A DNA stretch of 64,000 nt from Clostridium chauvoei (GTDB lineage Bacteria > Bacillota > Clostridia > Clostridiales > Clostridiaceae), in contig NZ_CP018624.1 of the NCBI RefSeq assembly GCF_002327185.1, positions 1,054,001 through 1,118,000 of the forward strand, read 5' to 3'. A program made the translations under genes and the position numbers. A model generated the notes under the pieces. That model was not told the DNA's origin. It did not search any database and saw only the letters and a program-made list of their open reading frames with translations. Of the stretch, positions 28,417 to 37,207 are shown one piece after another; positions within the stretch are counted from its first letter, which is position 1, and each line of letters opens with the position of its first letter.

Positions 28417-29861
28417 TGGTACCTATGTCAAGGACATTTTAAAAAAGAGAGTTAAGAAGCTAAAAGCTGATTTCTGTATTTTACAGGAGTCAGCTTTTTT
28501 AAGTTCTACTGACAACGCTCATTGTTATAATAATCAATATAATCATCTATCATTAATTGTAATTCTTCTAAACTCGAGCAAGATTTATAGTTAATTTCAT
28601 CTTTCATATGTCCAAAAAATGATTCCTGTGGTGCATTATCCCAGCAATTTCCGCGTCTGGACATAGATTGTCCAAGTTTTTTAGATTTCAAAAGTTTTTG
28701 GAATATTGGACTTGTATAATGGCTACCTTGATCTGAATGAATAAAAGCTTCTTTAGCGAGTTTTATATTAGGATTTGACATTAACTTATGTATTGTATTT
28801 GTAGCAATATCTAAAGTTATTCTATTTGATAAATTATAAGCTAATATTTCATTTGTTGATGCATCTTTTATGGTTGACAAATAGGCGATATTAGAATTTG
28901 AATATGGCAAATATGTAATATCAGTAAGTAATACTTTACCTGGTATACCTTGTTTGAAATTTCTATTAAGTAAGTTTGGAACTACAATATGCTCCTTTGT
29001 AGCTTTTGCTATACGTTTATATGGATTAGGTTTTCTAATTGGACAAACTATATTAAATTTTCTCATTATTCTTTGTATACGCTTCCTACTATAGTTGATA
29101 CCGAACTTTTCTTTAAGTGTCATTTTAATAGACCTTGATCCCTTTTTGTAACCTCTGTAATTGAAAGCTTTCAGAACATTATTTTTAATTACTTTATCTT
29201 GTTTTTCACGCCTTTTACGATTATTTTTAGATTTCAAATAATTATAATAACCGGAACGTGAAACTCCAGCTACATTACATAGCTGTTTAATTACATTATT
29301 TAAATGTAGTTTATTAACTATAGATTTTATTAGCATAAATGCTTGTGCTGCTACTAATTTACCTTTTTTCACCTGCCTTTCGTGCAGCTCTAATTTTTTT
29401 AGTAATGCTACCTCGGCCATTAAATACTCAATTTCAGCATTTTGTTTCGCTATTATTTCATCTTTGGTGATTTTACGCTGACGCGGACGACCACTATTAT
29501 TTCTTCTAGTGTCATCTAAGCCTAGCACACCATTCTCTTTATATGCCTTCCTCCATCTAGTGCCTGCGCAGTCTATACGTCGTACTCCAAGAACATCAAC
29601 ATCAAATCCAGCTTCCTCAAAAATAACCTTTGAAGTTTTACCTTTACTGTATTCAGCTATAAAATGTATCTTAAATTCATTAGTATATGTTATTGCTTTA
29701 TCACTTACCTTAAGAACATATTTATTTTTTGATAATTTATCTATTTCATTTTTTGAGAATATTATTTTACTCACAACTAATTCACCTCATAAATTTATTG
29801 TACAAAAAAAGAACCTATATGAATAGACTCTCTTTTATAAGTGTCTATCTTATAGGTTCCA
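28417..29861 (-). mobile_element. IS3-family insertion sequence, degenerate copy
   Basis: Outermost inverted ends are TGGTACCTATGTCAAGGAC (from 28417) and, on the other strand at the right, TGGAACCTATAAGATAGAC (to 29861); similarity may extend to TAAA outside each. No target duplication is visible (left flank GATTAAAG, right flank TTTTAGAA), and the two flanks belong to different genes. The element has therefore suffered or caused an adjacent deletion. Confidence 0.8.
28506..29774 (-). CDS. IS3-family transposase (fused OrfAB type), cut by an in-frame amber stop
   Basis: 422 residues in one frame: N-terminal HTH (about 28-105), leucine-rich coiled coil (about 110-135) and a DDE integrase-core domain with LLTDITYLP (first Asp), IHSDQGSHY (second Asp) and PQESFFGHMK (Glu). 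Reading on past the TAG at 28506-28508 gives NLKKLTPVKYRNQLLAS and a stop at 28452-28454, the canonical C-terminus of this family. The TAG most likely replaces a Trp TGG codon. The catalytic triad is intact but the tail of 17 residues is lost, so activity is doubtful. Confidence 0.88.
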   Translation of the reverse strand: MSKIIFSKNEIDKLSKNKYVLKVSDKAITYTNEFKIHFIAEYSKGKTSKVIFEEAGFDVDVLGVRRIDCAGTRWRKAYKENGVLGLDDTRRNNSGRPRQRKITKDEIIAKQNAEIEYLMAEVALLKKLELHERQVKKGKLVAAQAFMLIKSIVNKLHLNNVIKQLCNVAGVSRSGYYNYLKSKNNRKRREKQDKVIKNNVLKAFNYRGYKKGSRSIKMTLKEKFGINYSRKRIQRIMRKFNIVCPIRKPNPYKRIAKATKEHIVVPNLLNRNFKQGIPGKVLLTDITYLPYSNSNIAYLSTIKDASTNEILAYNLSNRITLDIATNTIHKLMSNPNIKLAKEAFIHSDQGSHYTSPIFQKLLKSKKLGQSMSRRGNCWDNAPQESFFGHMKDEINYKSCSSLEELQLMIDDYIDYYNNERCQ

Positions 29862-29878
29862 TTTTAGAAATACTATAA

Positions 29879-30387
29879 TTTTATAATAATAAGTTTTTAA
29901 ATGCTTATGTAGAGGCAAAGGGTTTTGAAGATGGTTTCAAAGAGTTTTCTTTAAGTATATATAATTCCATAGGTAAGTATCCTAATATTTTAGATGAACT
30001 CAATAAAGTAGTATGTGGCATTTAATTGAAGAAGGAAGAGCTTCTTATATAACTAATCAATTAGATACAAGAGATGATTTAGGATTACTTATGACTGAAG
30101 ATGACTTAGAATGGTGTAAGAAAAATGAAAAGTACCTTTTTAATAAAATATTTAATGTTCTTTTGGAAAATGATGAGAATAAATATTCTGATTTTATATG
30201 TCCAAGAAAAAATGTAGGAGGTATTTCAAGAACAGGATATTTTATAGGATATAGATTGATTGAAAAGTATATAAATACGTTAGATAAATTAAGTGAAAAA
30301 GAAAAAATAAAAAAGTTACTTTTTACAACGGAAACTGAGGTTTATTTTGATGTTTTAAGAAAAATGTGTTTAGAGAATATATCTTAA
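29879..30387 (+). pseudogene. Remnant of a metalloprotease-like gene, frameshifted and lacking its 5' end
   Basis: Frame 2 reads FLNAYVEAKGFEDGF and on to NKVVCGI then a stop at about 30020; frame 1 continues as MWHLIEEGRASYI and GGISRTGYFIGYRLIEKYI to 30387. The LIxEGxASY and GY-x-GYR pattern resembles the C-terminal half of DUF2268/DUF5700-type zinc protease-like proteins (weak, by eye). The region with an HExxH motif would lie further 5' and is absent. A one-base loss near 30000-30013 explains the frame change. Confidence 0.55.
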
Positions 30388-30465
30388 AATCCCCTTTTAA
30401 ATAAATGTAACATATAGATAATAGTTACGTAGTAGTGTAAAATTATAAAGGACGGGGGGAGTTTT

Positions 30466-30903
30466 ATGCATTATAATGTTAACGCTAAGTACACAGAACT
30501 TGATAATGGAATAGTTAGTTTTTTACAGGCAGTTGTTCCAAGTATTGTAATTCTAGTAAGTATAAATTTAATTTCTATATTTATATTTGAGAAACAACTT
30601 TTTTATTGGGCATTTATATTGTTTTTTTCATTAGGATATGGACAAAATAGATCTGTTGGGAATAAAAAAGTTATAGCTACAATACCTTTTAAAATTGATC
30701 AAAATACTATGATGAAAATCTTAAAGAGACATAAAGTAAAGTTTGAAGTTAATTCTGAAGAAGTGATAAAAGTTAAGTTGAATTGTATAGCTGCTATGAT
30801 GAAAATGGAGTTAATAATAAGACTTTTAGATAATAAGGTTGAAATTGAAGGTATAAAGTATATGGTAGAAAATATTATAAGAAAAATAGAAGATATAAGC
30901 TAA
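30466..30903 (+). CDS. Hypothetical membrane protein
   Basis: 145 residues, not recognised. Two adjacent hydrophobic segments (about 24-45 and 48-65) then a basic soluble tail with heptad-like hydrophobics. RBS GGGGGGAG. It sits 12 bases before the NUDIX gene and is probably co-transcribed with it. It marks the right side of the accessory region. Confidence 0.7.
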   Translation: MHYNVNAKYTELDNGIVSFLQAVVPSIVILVSINLISIFIFEKQLFYWAFILFFSLGYGQNRSVGNKKVIATIPFKIDQNTMMKILKRHKVKFEVNSEEVIKVKLNCIAAMMKMELIIRLLDNKVEIEGIKYMVENIIRKIEDIS

Positions 30904-30915
30904 GGAGGCTTATTT

Positions 30916-31434
30916 ATGGATTTAAATGAAAAAACTTTAAAAGAGAGAGTAATACATAAGGGTAATTTTATGACCTTTATTAATGTAGATGTAGAATTAC
31001 CAAATGGAAATGTTGGAAATAGGGATATTTTAAAACATCCTGGAGCTTGTGCTATAATTCCATTTTTAGATGATGAAAAAGTTATATTAGTAAAACAGTT
31101 TAGAAAACCATTAGAAAAAGTTTTATTAGAAATTCCAGCAGGTAAGCTTGATTTAAATGAGGAACCTAAAGATTGTGCTATAAGAGAGTTAGAAGAAGAA
31201 ACAGGATATAAAGCTAAAGAAATAATTTATTTAGGTAGTATTGCAACAGCTCCTGGTTTTTGTGATGAGATAATCCATTTATATAAAGCTACTGGATTAA
31301 TTAAGGGTGAAAAAAATTGTGATGAAGATGAATTTACAGAGTTAGTTGTTATGTCTTTAGAAGAAGTTAAAGAAAAAGTTAAATCAGGAGAGATTATAGA
31401 TACTAAGACAGTAAGTGTTTTAGCTTATTTATAG
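30916..31434 (+). CDS. nudF: NUDIX hydrolase, ADP-ribose pyrophosphatase type
   Basis: 172 residues. Nudix box GKLDLNEEPKDCAIRELEEE-TGY (about 76-98) matches GX5EX7REUXEEXGU. N-terminal KTLKERVIHKGNFM and the proline-rich PGACAIIP fit the ADP-ribose subfamily (YqkG). The order nudF - spoIIM - xerD - drm is that of Bacillus, which supports the assignment. Confidence 0.92.
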   Translation: MDLNEKTLKERVIHKGNFMTFINVDVELPNGNVGNRDILKHPGACAIIPFLDDEKVILVKQFRKPLEKVLLEIPAGKLDLNEEPKDCAIRELEEETGYKAKEIIYLGSIATAPGFCDEIIHLYKATGLIKGEKNCDEDEFTELVVMSLEEVKEKVKSGEIIDTKTVSVLAYL

Positions 31435-31436
31435 AT

Positions 31437-31480
31437 AAAAAGGTATGTAATTTAGATTTTTAAATTACGTACCTTTTTTG
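31437..31480 (+). terminator. Rho-independent terminator after nudF
   Basis: Arms AAAAGGTATGTAATTTA and TAAATTACGTACCTTTT with one G-U pair, followed by T. Confidence 0.88.
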
Positions 31481-31520
31481 TTTAAAAGAAAAAATAGATG
31501 TTACATATATTCAATTATGA

Positions 31521-31547
31521 ATAATACGTATTTTATAATCATATGAT
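31521..31547 (+). promoter_or_regulatory. Sigma E-like promoter of spoIIM
   Basis: -35 core ATA (31521-31523), 16-base spacer, -10 CATATGAT (31540-31547), close to the sigma E pattern ATA-N16-CATACANT. spoIIM is in the sigma E regulon in Bacillus; promoter call is by pattern only. Confidence 0.5.
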
Positions 31548-31579
31548 GTTTTATAGCGACTATAGAGGAGGGTTATAAA

Positions 31580-32215
31580 ATGAGTATAGTAAGTAAATTA
31601 AATTCAAATTTAAAAGAAAATAAGGTTCTATATATTTTAGTACTAGTATTTTTCTTTGTTGGTATTATTTTAGGATCTTATGTAGTAAGGTATATGAACG
31701 GAGGAGATGCACAAGATTTGTCTAACTACTTTACTGACTTTATTAAAAGTTTAGGAGAAAAACCAATAGATAGAGGAGCATTGTTTTTTGATATATTAAA
31801 AAGTAACATTTTTATGATAGCTCTAATAATAGCTTTAGGTTTTACTGTATTTGGAACACCTTTTATATTAATTATAGATTTAATAAAAGGATTTACGTTA
31901 GGTTATACATTTAGTTTTTTATTAACAACTTTTAGTGGAAAAGGAATATGGGTAGCACTTGCATCAACTTTGCCGCAGAATATTTTATATATACCATTTT
32001 TTATAGGGATAAGTATAATTTCATTAGAAATTTCTTCAAGAAAATTAAAGGAACACTTCTTTAATGGAAATAAGACTAATAGAATAATAACAAACCAATT
32101 ATTAATGAAACTTAGCATTTTTATTGGCCTCTTTGTGGTCGGGGTTATTGTTGAAACATATATTTGCCCGAGTTTAATTAAAATAATAATCACAAAAGTT
32201 TATAAAATAGTATAA
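31580..32215 (+). CDS. spoIIM: Stage II sporulation protein M
   Basis: 211-residue polytopic protein of the engulfment complex (with SpoIID and SpoIIP) in the mother-cell membrane. Five hydrophobic segments; the family features are the N-terminal YILVLVFFFVGIILGSYVV helix and the FGTPFILIIDLIKGFTLGYT core. RBS GGAGGG. Confidence 0.95.
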   Translation: MSIVSKLNSNLKENKVLYILVLVFFFVGIILGSYVVRYMNGGDAQDLSNYFTDFIKSLGEKPIDRGALFFDILKSNIFMIALIIALGFTVFGTPFILIIDLIKGFTLGYTFSFLLTTFSGKGIWVALASTLPQNILYIPFFIGISIISLEISSRKLKEHFFNGNKTNRIITNQLLMKLSIFIGLFVVGVIVETYICPSLIKIIITKVYKIV

Positions 32216-32248
32216 ACAAATGAAAATAAAAAAAGGGAATTATAAATT

Positions 32249-32260
32249 TTTGTCGAATAA
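32249..32260 (+). promoter_or_regulatory. Spo0A-box-like site upstream of the XerD-like gene
   Basis: TTTGTCGAATAA matches the 0A box consensus TTTGTCGAAAAA at 11 of 12 positions. It lies 26 bases before the start codon, just upstream of TATAAA at 32262-32267. Binding would place it close to or over promoter elements. Confidence 0.5.
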
Positions 32261-32285
32261 ATATAAAATAGGATAGGGGAGAGTT

Positions 32286-33164
32286 ATGAAAGAGATAGTA
32301 AATGATTATAGGGAATCTTTATTAAAAAGTCATAAGAGCGAAAATACAGTATATGCCTATGTAACAGATGTAAATTTGTATGTCAAATATTTAAATAGTA
32401 AAAATATGGACATAAATGAAACTGATAATGTTTCAGTTTTAGGGTATATTCAGTACTTATTAGGACAAGGAAAGTCAGAAAGATCAATTAATAGAATAGT
32501 TATAAGCTTAAGAAGTTTTTATAATTATTTAAAAGATCAGAAGGTAGTTCAAGAGATTCCTAAGATTTATTACAAAAGTACAGCTACAGCAAAGAAATTA
32601 CCAGAGATTCTTACTGTAGAAGAAGTAGACAGAATTATCAAGATAGTTGATAAGGATTGTAATAAAGGAATTAGAGATAATGCATTACTTGAGTTAATGT
32701 ATGCTACTGGAATGAAAGTTTCTGAAATAATTGGTTTAAAAGTATGGGATGTTAACTTAGATTTATCATTTGTTAAATGCCATGATAATAAAAATTACGA
32801 AAGATTAATTCCAATTGGAAGAAGTGCATTAGAAGCTTTAAAGGAATATTTTAAAGTAAGAGATCAGATTGCTTCAGCTGGTGTGGACAATCTTTTCGTA
32901 AATTTAAATGGAAATCAACTAACAAGACAAGGAGTATGGAGGATAGTTAAGGAATATTCTCATAAGGCGGGAATAAAAAAAGAAGTAAACTTAAATACTT
33001 TTAGACATTCTTTTGCTGTACACTTACTTCAAAATGGGGCAAATGTTAGGGCAGTTCAAAAGCTGTTAGGAAATCAGGTTCTTACTTATATGGATACTTA
33101 CTATGAAATAATAAATAATGATAAAATAAACTTAGTTTATAAAAACTCCCATCCTAGAGCATAA
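32286..33164 (+). CDS. xerD: XerD-position tyrosine recombinase with degenerate active site
   Basis: 292 residues with normal Xer size and fold signals: N-terminal SAM-like domain and a catalytic domain that still aligns well. Catalytic positions, however, read: box I Arg is Lys144 (ATGMKVSE); the beta-hairpin Lys is Asn (HDNKNYERLIP, with a shifted Lys169); HxxR His is Asn237 (NTFRHSF, Arg240 kept); LLGH is LLGN (Asn263); nucleophile Tyr272 is kept. Such a set is not expected to support strand transfer. Gene order (spoIIM, xerD, deoB) is that of true xerD. Either an inactive paralogue kept for another role, or the real XerD lies elsewhere. Confidence 0.85.
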   Translation: MKEIVNDYRESLLKSHKSENTVYAYVTDVNLYVKYLNSKNMDINETDNVSVLGYIQYLLGQGKSERSINRIVISLRSFYNYLKDQKVVQEIPKIYYKSTATAKKLPEILTVEEVDRIIKIVDKDCNKGIRDNALLELMYATGMKVSEIIGLKVWDVNLDLSFVKCHDNKNYERLIPIGRSALEALKEYFKVRDQIASAGVDNLFVNLNGNQLTRQGVWRIVKEYSHKAGIKKEVNLNTFRHSFAVHLLQNGANVRAVQKLLGNQVLTYMDTYYEIINNDKINLVYKNSHPRA

Positions 33165-33211
33165 TAACAATATAATTTAGGGGCTTTATAAAACGAAAGG
33201 AGTTTAATTTA

Positions 33212-34378
33212 ATGAAAAGAGCAATTTTAGTAGTTATGGATAGTTTAGGTGTTGGTGCATTACCAGATGCAGACCTTTACGGAGACGCAGGAAGTCATAC
33301 TTTAGATCATGTTTATAAAGCTTGTGGGGGATTAGATATACCTAATTTAGAAAGCTTAGGTTTTGGTAACATAGAAGGTGTTACAGAATTAAAAAAAGTA
33401 GCTAAAACAACAGGCGCTTATGGAAGATTAATGGAAAGATCAAAAGGAAAAGATACAGTTACAGGTCATTGGGAAATAGGTGGAGTTATCTTAGAAAAAC
33501 CATTAAATACTTATCCAGATGGATTCTCAGATGAAATAATAAATGAATTCTTAGCAAAAGTAAATAAGAAGGCTGTTTTAGGTAACTGTGTTGCATCAGG
33601 TACAGCAATAATAGAAGAGTTAGGGGATGAACATGTTAAAACTGGAAACCCTATAATATATACTTCAGCTGATTCAGTTTTCCAAATCGCAGCTCATGAA
33701 GACGTTATTCCACTAGAAGAACTTTACAAGATGTGTCAAATAGCAAGAGAAATGCTTGTTGGAGAACATGCTGTAGGTAGAGTAATAGCAAGACCATTTA
33801 TTGGTAAATCAGGAGAGTATAAGAGAACTTCTAACAGAAGAGATTATGCATTAGATCCATTCTCAAAGACTATGTTAGAATATTTAAAAGAAGATGGAAA
33901 AGAAGTAGCAGCAGTAGGTAAGATTGAAGATATCTACAATCAAAAGGGTGTTACATCAGCTATTCACACAAAAAATAATATGGATGGTGTAGACGTAACT
34001 CTTAAATATATGGATACAGTAAAAGAAGGATTAATATTTACTAACTTAGTAGATTTTGATATGTTATATGGACATAGAAATAATCCAGAAGGTTATGGTA
34101 AAGCAATCGAAGATTTAGATGGAAGATTAAAGGAAATCTATGCAAAGATGACAGATGAAGATATCTTAATCTTAACTGCAGACCATGGATGTGATCCAAC
34201 AACTGAAAGTACAGATCATTCAAGAGAATATATTCCAGTTTTAATACATGGAAAGAATATAAAACCAGTTAATTTAGGAACAAGAACAGGCTTTACTGAT
34301 ATTGGTAAGACTATATTAGATTATTTTAATATAGAAAACGATATAGATGGAAAGAGTTTCTTAAAAGAAATACTATAA
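33212..34378 (+). CDS. deoB: Phosphopentomutase
   Basis: 388 residues. Interconverts (deoxy)ribose 1- and 5-phosphate; alkaline-phosphatase superfamily with two Mn ions. Visible metal-site motifs are VVMDSLGVGALPDA at the N-terminus, DTVTGHWE (nucleophile Thr) and LTADHGCDPTTESTDHSRE near the C-terminus. RBS AAAGGAG. Works with the next gene, pdp, in deoxynucleoside salvage. Confidence 0.98.
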   Translation: MKRAILVVMDSLGVGALPDADLYGDAGSHTLDHVYKACGGLDIPNLESLGFGNIEGVTELKKVAKTTGAYGRLMERSKGKDTVTGHWEIGGVILEKPLNTYPDGFSDEIINEFLAKVNKKAVLGNCVASGTAIIEELGDEHVKTGNPIIYTSADSVFQIAAHEDVIPLEELYKMCQIAREMLVGEHAVGRVIARPFIGKSGEYKRTSNRRDYALDPFSKTMLEYLKEDGKEVAAVGKIEDIYNQKGVTSAIHTKNNMDGVDVTLKYMDTVKEGLIFTNLVDFDMLYGHRNNPEGYGKAIEDLDGRLKEIYAKMTDEDILILTADHGCDPTTESTDHSREYIPVLIHGKNIKPVNLGTRTGFTDIGKTILDYFNIENDIDGKSFLKEIL

Positions 34379-34439
34379 TTTAAATTTAAATTGAAAAAAT
34401 AGAATGACTTATTATGGGATAAATTAGGAGGCAAATAAA

Positions 34440-35744
34440 ATGAGAATGTACGACGTTATTTTAAAGAAAAGAATAGGTGAAGAATTAAGTAAAGAAGAAA
34501 TCGAATTCTTTGTAAATGGATATACAAAGGGAGAAATTCCTGACTATCAAGCATCAGCATTATTAATGGCTATTTTCTTTAATAAAATGAATAAAAGAGA
34601 AACAGCAGATTTAACAATGGCAATGGTTAGATCAGGAGATGAAATAGATTTAAGCTCAATTAAAGGAGTTAAAGTTGATAAGCATTCAACAGGTGGTGTT
34701 GGAGACAAAACAAGTATATGTTTAACTCCATTAGTTGCATCTTTAGGAGCTCCAGTTTCAAAAATGTCTGGTAGAGGACTTGGTCATACTGGTGGAACTA
34801 TAGATAAATTAGAATCATTCCCAGGATTTACAGTAGAATTAACAGAAGAACAATTTATAAAGAATTCAAATGATATTGGAATAGCTATAATGGGTCAAAC
34901 TGGAAATATAACACCAGCTGATAAGAAGATATATGCTTTAAGAGATGTTACTGCAACAGTTGATAACCGTTCATTAATAGCTGCAAGTATCATGAGTAAG
35001 AAAATAGCTTCAGGCTCAAATGCTATAGTATTAGATGTTAAAGTTGGAGAGGGAGCATTTATGAAAACTCCAGAAGATGCTAAAGCACTTGCACAAGCTA
35101 TGGTTGATATTGGAACACATTGTGGAAGACAAACAATAGGTGTAATCTCAGATATGGATCAACCTCTAGGATATGCAATAGGTAATGCTTTAGAAGTAAA
35201 AGAAGCTATAGAATTATTAAAAGGAAATGGTCCTAAAGACTTATTAGAATTAGTATTAACATTAGGAAGCAACATGTTAGTATGTGGTAAGATAGCTAAA
35301 GATTTTGAAGAAGGTAAAAAACTTCTTATGCAAAACATTGAAAACGGTAAAGGTTTAGCTAAATTAAAAGAATTTGTTGCTGCACAAGGTGGAGATGCAT
35401 CATATGTTGATGATGTAGAAAAACTTCCAAAGGCTAAACATGTAGTAGAAGTTAAGTGTGAAGAAGATGGATTTGTATCAAAGATACATGCTGAAGAATT
35501 CGGTTTAATAGCTATGGAACTTGGTGCTGGTAGAGCAACTAAGGAAAGTGAAATAGACTTAGCAGTTGGTATAGTATTAAATAAGAAGAGAGGGGATAAA
35601 GTTAGTAAGGGTGATGTATTAGCTTATATCCACAGCAATGATGAAAATAACATAGCTAAAACTTCTAAGAAGATTAAAGAAAACTTTGTTATTACAGAAA
35701 AATTTGAAAACAACATTCCATTAATCTATGATATAGTAAAATAG
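34440..35744 (+). CDS. pdp: Pyrimidine-nucleoside phosphorylase
   Basis: 434 residues, typical length. Splits uridine or thymidine to base and (deoxy)ribose 1-phosphate, which DeoB then converts. The signature [17 protein letters not shown] and [12 protein letters not shown] (phosphate and K-ion binding) are present. 61 bases after deoB, one operon, ended by a strong terminator. Confidence 0.97.
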   Translation: MRMYDVILKKRIGEELSKEEIEFFVNGYTKGEIPDYQASALLMAIFFNKMNKRETADLTMAMVRSGDEIDLSSIKGVKVDKHSTGGVGDKTSICLTPLVASLGAPVSKMSGRGLGHTGGTIDKLESFPGFTVELTEEQFIKNSNDIGIAIMGQTGNITPADKKIYALRDVTATVDNRSLIAASIMSKKIASGSNAIVLDVKVGEGAFMKTPEDAKALAQAMVDIGTHCGRQTIGVISDMDQPLGYAIGNALEVKEAIELLKGNGPKDLLELVLTLGSNMLVCGKIAKDFEEGKKLLMQNIENGKGLAKLKEFVAAQGGDASYVDDVEKLPKAKHVVEVKCEEDGFVSKIHAEEFGLIAMELGAGRATKESEIDLAVGIVLNKKRGDKVSKGDVLAYIHSNDENNIAKTSKKIKENFVITEKFENNIPLIYDIVK

Positions 35745-35756
35745 TTTTTAGAAATT

Positions 35757-35811
35757 AAAAAATATGATAAAAAGAAATTTATTTCTTTTTATCATATTTT
35801 TATTTTTTTTG
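35757..35811 (+). terminator. Rho-independent terminator after pdp
   Basis: 20-bp perfect stem (35759-35778 with 35781-35800), then T-rich run. Confidence 0.92.
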
Positions 35812-35843
35812 GTAATAATAAGCTTGAAGGGAGGCTATATAAA

Positions 35844-37097
35844 ATGAAAAAGAGTTTTATAAAAAGAATTTCTATCTTTGCTTTGAGTTTATTTTGCCTA
35901 ACAAGTTTACCAATAAAAGCAGAGGAAAGAAATTATCAAAATGTTGAACAAACATATGAAAATATTGATGATGGTGTTGAGGAAACTTATGAAGAGTGGA
36001 CTACTGAGGTCTTTAATGATGAAGGTATTGATGTAGAAGCAAGGTCAGCTTTACTTATAGAACCAACCACAGGAAAGTTAATTTATGAAAAGAATATAGA
36101 TGAAAAATTTGCGCCAGCATCAGTTACAAAAATAATGACTATGCTATTAACTATGGAAGAAGTGGATAGCGGAAAGATAACATTACAAGATAAAGTTACA
36201 TGTAGCGAAAATGCTAAAAAAATGGGTGGTAGCACTATGCTTCTTGAAACAGGAGAAATTAGAACTGTAGAGGAGTTATTAAAAGGTGTAGCAATTGCAT
36301 CAGGAAATGATGCGGCAGTGGCATTAGCTGAATATTTAGGAGGTACAGAAGAAGCATTTGTTGGTATGATGAACAAAAGAGCACAAGAGCTTGGAATGAC
36401 TAATACAACATTTAAAAATTGTAATGGATTACCAGCAGCAGGACATGAATCAACAGCAAGAGATATTTCTCTAATGTCTATGGAATTATTAAAACATCCT
36501 CAAATATTAAAATACTCAGGTACATATATGGAAACTATATCAGAAGGTCGTAAATCTCCTATAGAATTAGTAAATCATAATAAATTAGTTAGATTTTTTG
36601 ATGGTTGTGATGGATTAAAAACTGGTTATACAGAAGAGGCTAAGTATTGTATAAGTGCAACAGCAACAAAAAATGGTGTTAGAATGCTTTCAGTTATAAT
36701 GGGGGCGCCTACATATAAGATTAGAAATAGAGATGCAGGAATGCTTTTAAATTATGGATTTTCAAAATATGAGGGTAAAAAGCTTGTTGCAAAAGATGAA
36801 GATGTTGATACAGTTTATTTAAGTAAACAAACAGATAAATTCTTTATAGCTAAGGCAAAAGATGATTTAATAGTTGTATTACCTAAAGGAAGCAATGGTG
36901 AACTAGAAAAGAGACTTGTTATGGATGAAGTTAAAAAGGAATACAAAGCTGGAGAAATAGTAGGTAGATGTGAAGTTTACTTAGGAGAAGAAAAAGTTGG
37001 AGAAGTAGAACTATATGCAGATAGAGATATAGAAAAAGGTGGTTTCTTTGAAAACTTTAAGTTTAATATGAAGAATATGTTTAAAAAAGGGATATAA
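35844..37097 (+). CDS. dacF: D-alanyl-D-alanine carboxypeptidase, DacF type
   Basis: 417 residues, penicillin-binding protein 5 family, trims the stem peptide of peptidoglycan. Signal peptide at 1-26 (ISIFALSLFCLTSLPIKAEE). Active-site motifs SVTK (about 94-97, ASVTKIMT), SGN (SGNDAAVAL) and KTG (DGLKTGY) are intact; C-terminal beta domain and an amphipathic tail (FKFNMKNMFKKGI) as membrane anchor. Same position as dacF in Bacillus (after drm/pdp), where it is sporulation linked. Confidence 0.95.
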   Translation: MKKSFIKRISIFALSLFCLTSLPIKAEERNYQNVEQTYENIDDGVEETYEEWTTEVFNDEGIDVEARSALLIEPTTGKLIYEKNIDEKFAPASVTKIMTMLLTMEEVDSGKITLQDKVTCSENAKKMGGSTMLLETGEIRTVEELLKGVAIASGNDAAVALAEYLGGTEEAFVGMMNKRAQELGMTNTTFKNCNGLPAAGHESTARDISLMSMELLKHPQILKYSGTYMETISEGRKSPIELVNHNKLVRFFDGCDGLKTGYTEEAKYCISATATKNGVRMLSVIMGAPTYKIRNRDAGMLLNYGFSKYEGKKLVAKDEDVDTVYLSKQTDKFFIAKAKDDLIVVLPKGSNGELEKRLVMDEVKKEYKAGEIVGRCEVYLGEEKVGEVELYADRDIEKGGFFENFKFNMKNMFKKGI

Positions 37098-37100
37098 TAG

Positions 37101-37131
37101 AAGTGAACCTTAATAGGTTCACTTTTTCTTG
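37101..37131 (+). terminator. Rho-independent terminator after dacF
   Basis: 9-bp stem AGTGAACCT / AGGTTCACT, 4-base loop, then TTTTTCTTG. Confidence 0.88.
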
Positions 37132-37150
37132 TTCTTTTTTATGAAAGTTG

Positions 37151-37192
37151 ATATTATAGAATATATAATAAAGTACATATATTCTATAATAT
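37151..37192. promoter_or_regulatory. 15-bp perfect inverted repeat upstream of scpA
   Basis: Arms 37151-37165 (ATATTATAGAATATA) and 37178-37192, 12-base spacer, ending just before the GGAGGTG ribosome binding site. May be an operator or a hairpin leader; the arms contain -10-like TATAAT. Confidence 0.55.
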
Positions 37193-37207
37193 GGAGGTGA
37201 TAGTTTA

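Noticed and set aside
28506-29774. Programmed -1 frameshift typical of IS3 OrfA/OrfB
   Set aside because: HTH, coiled coil and DDE domain are in one continuous frame; no slippery site is needed.
24480-30465. Matching att direct repeats bounding the island
   Set aside because: No repeat of the left-edge sequence was found near 28262, 29862 or 30400, so ends cannot be fixed.
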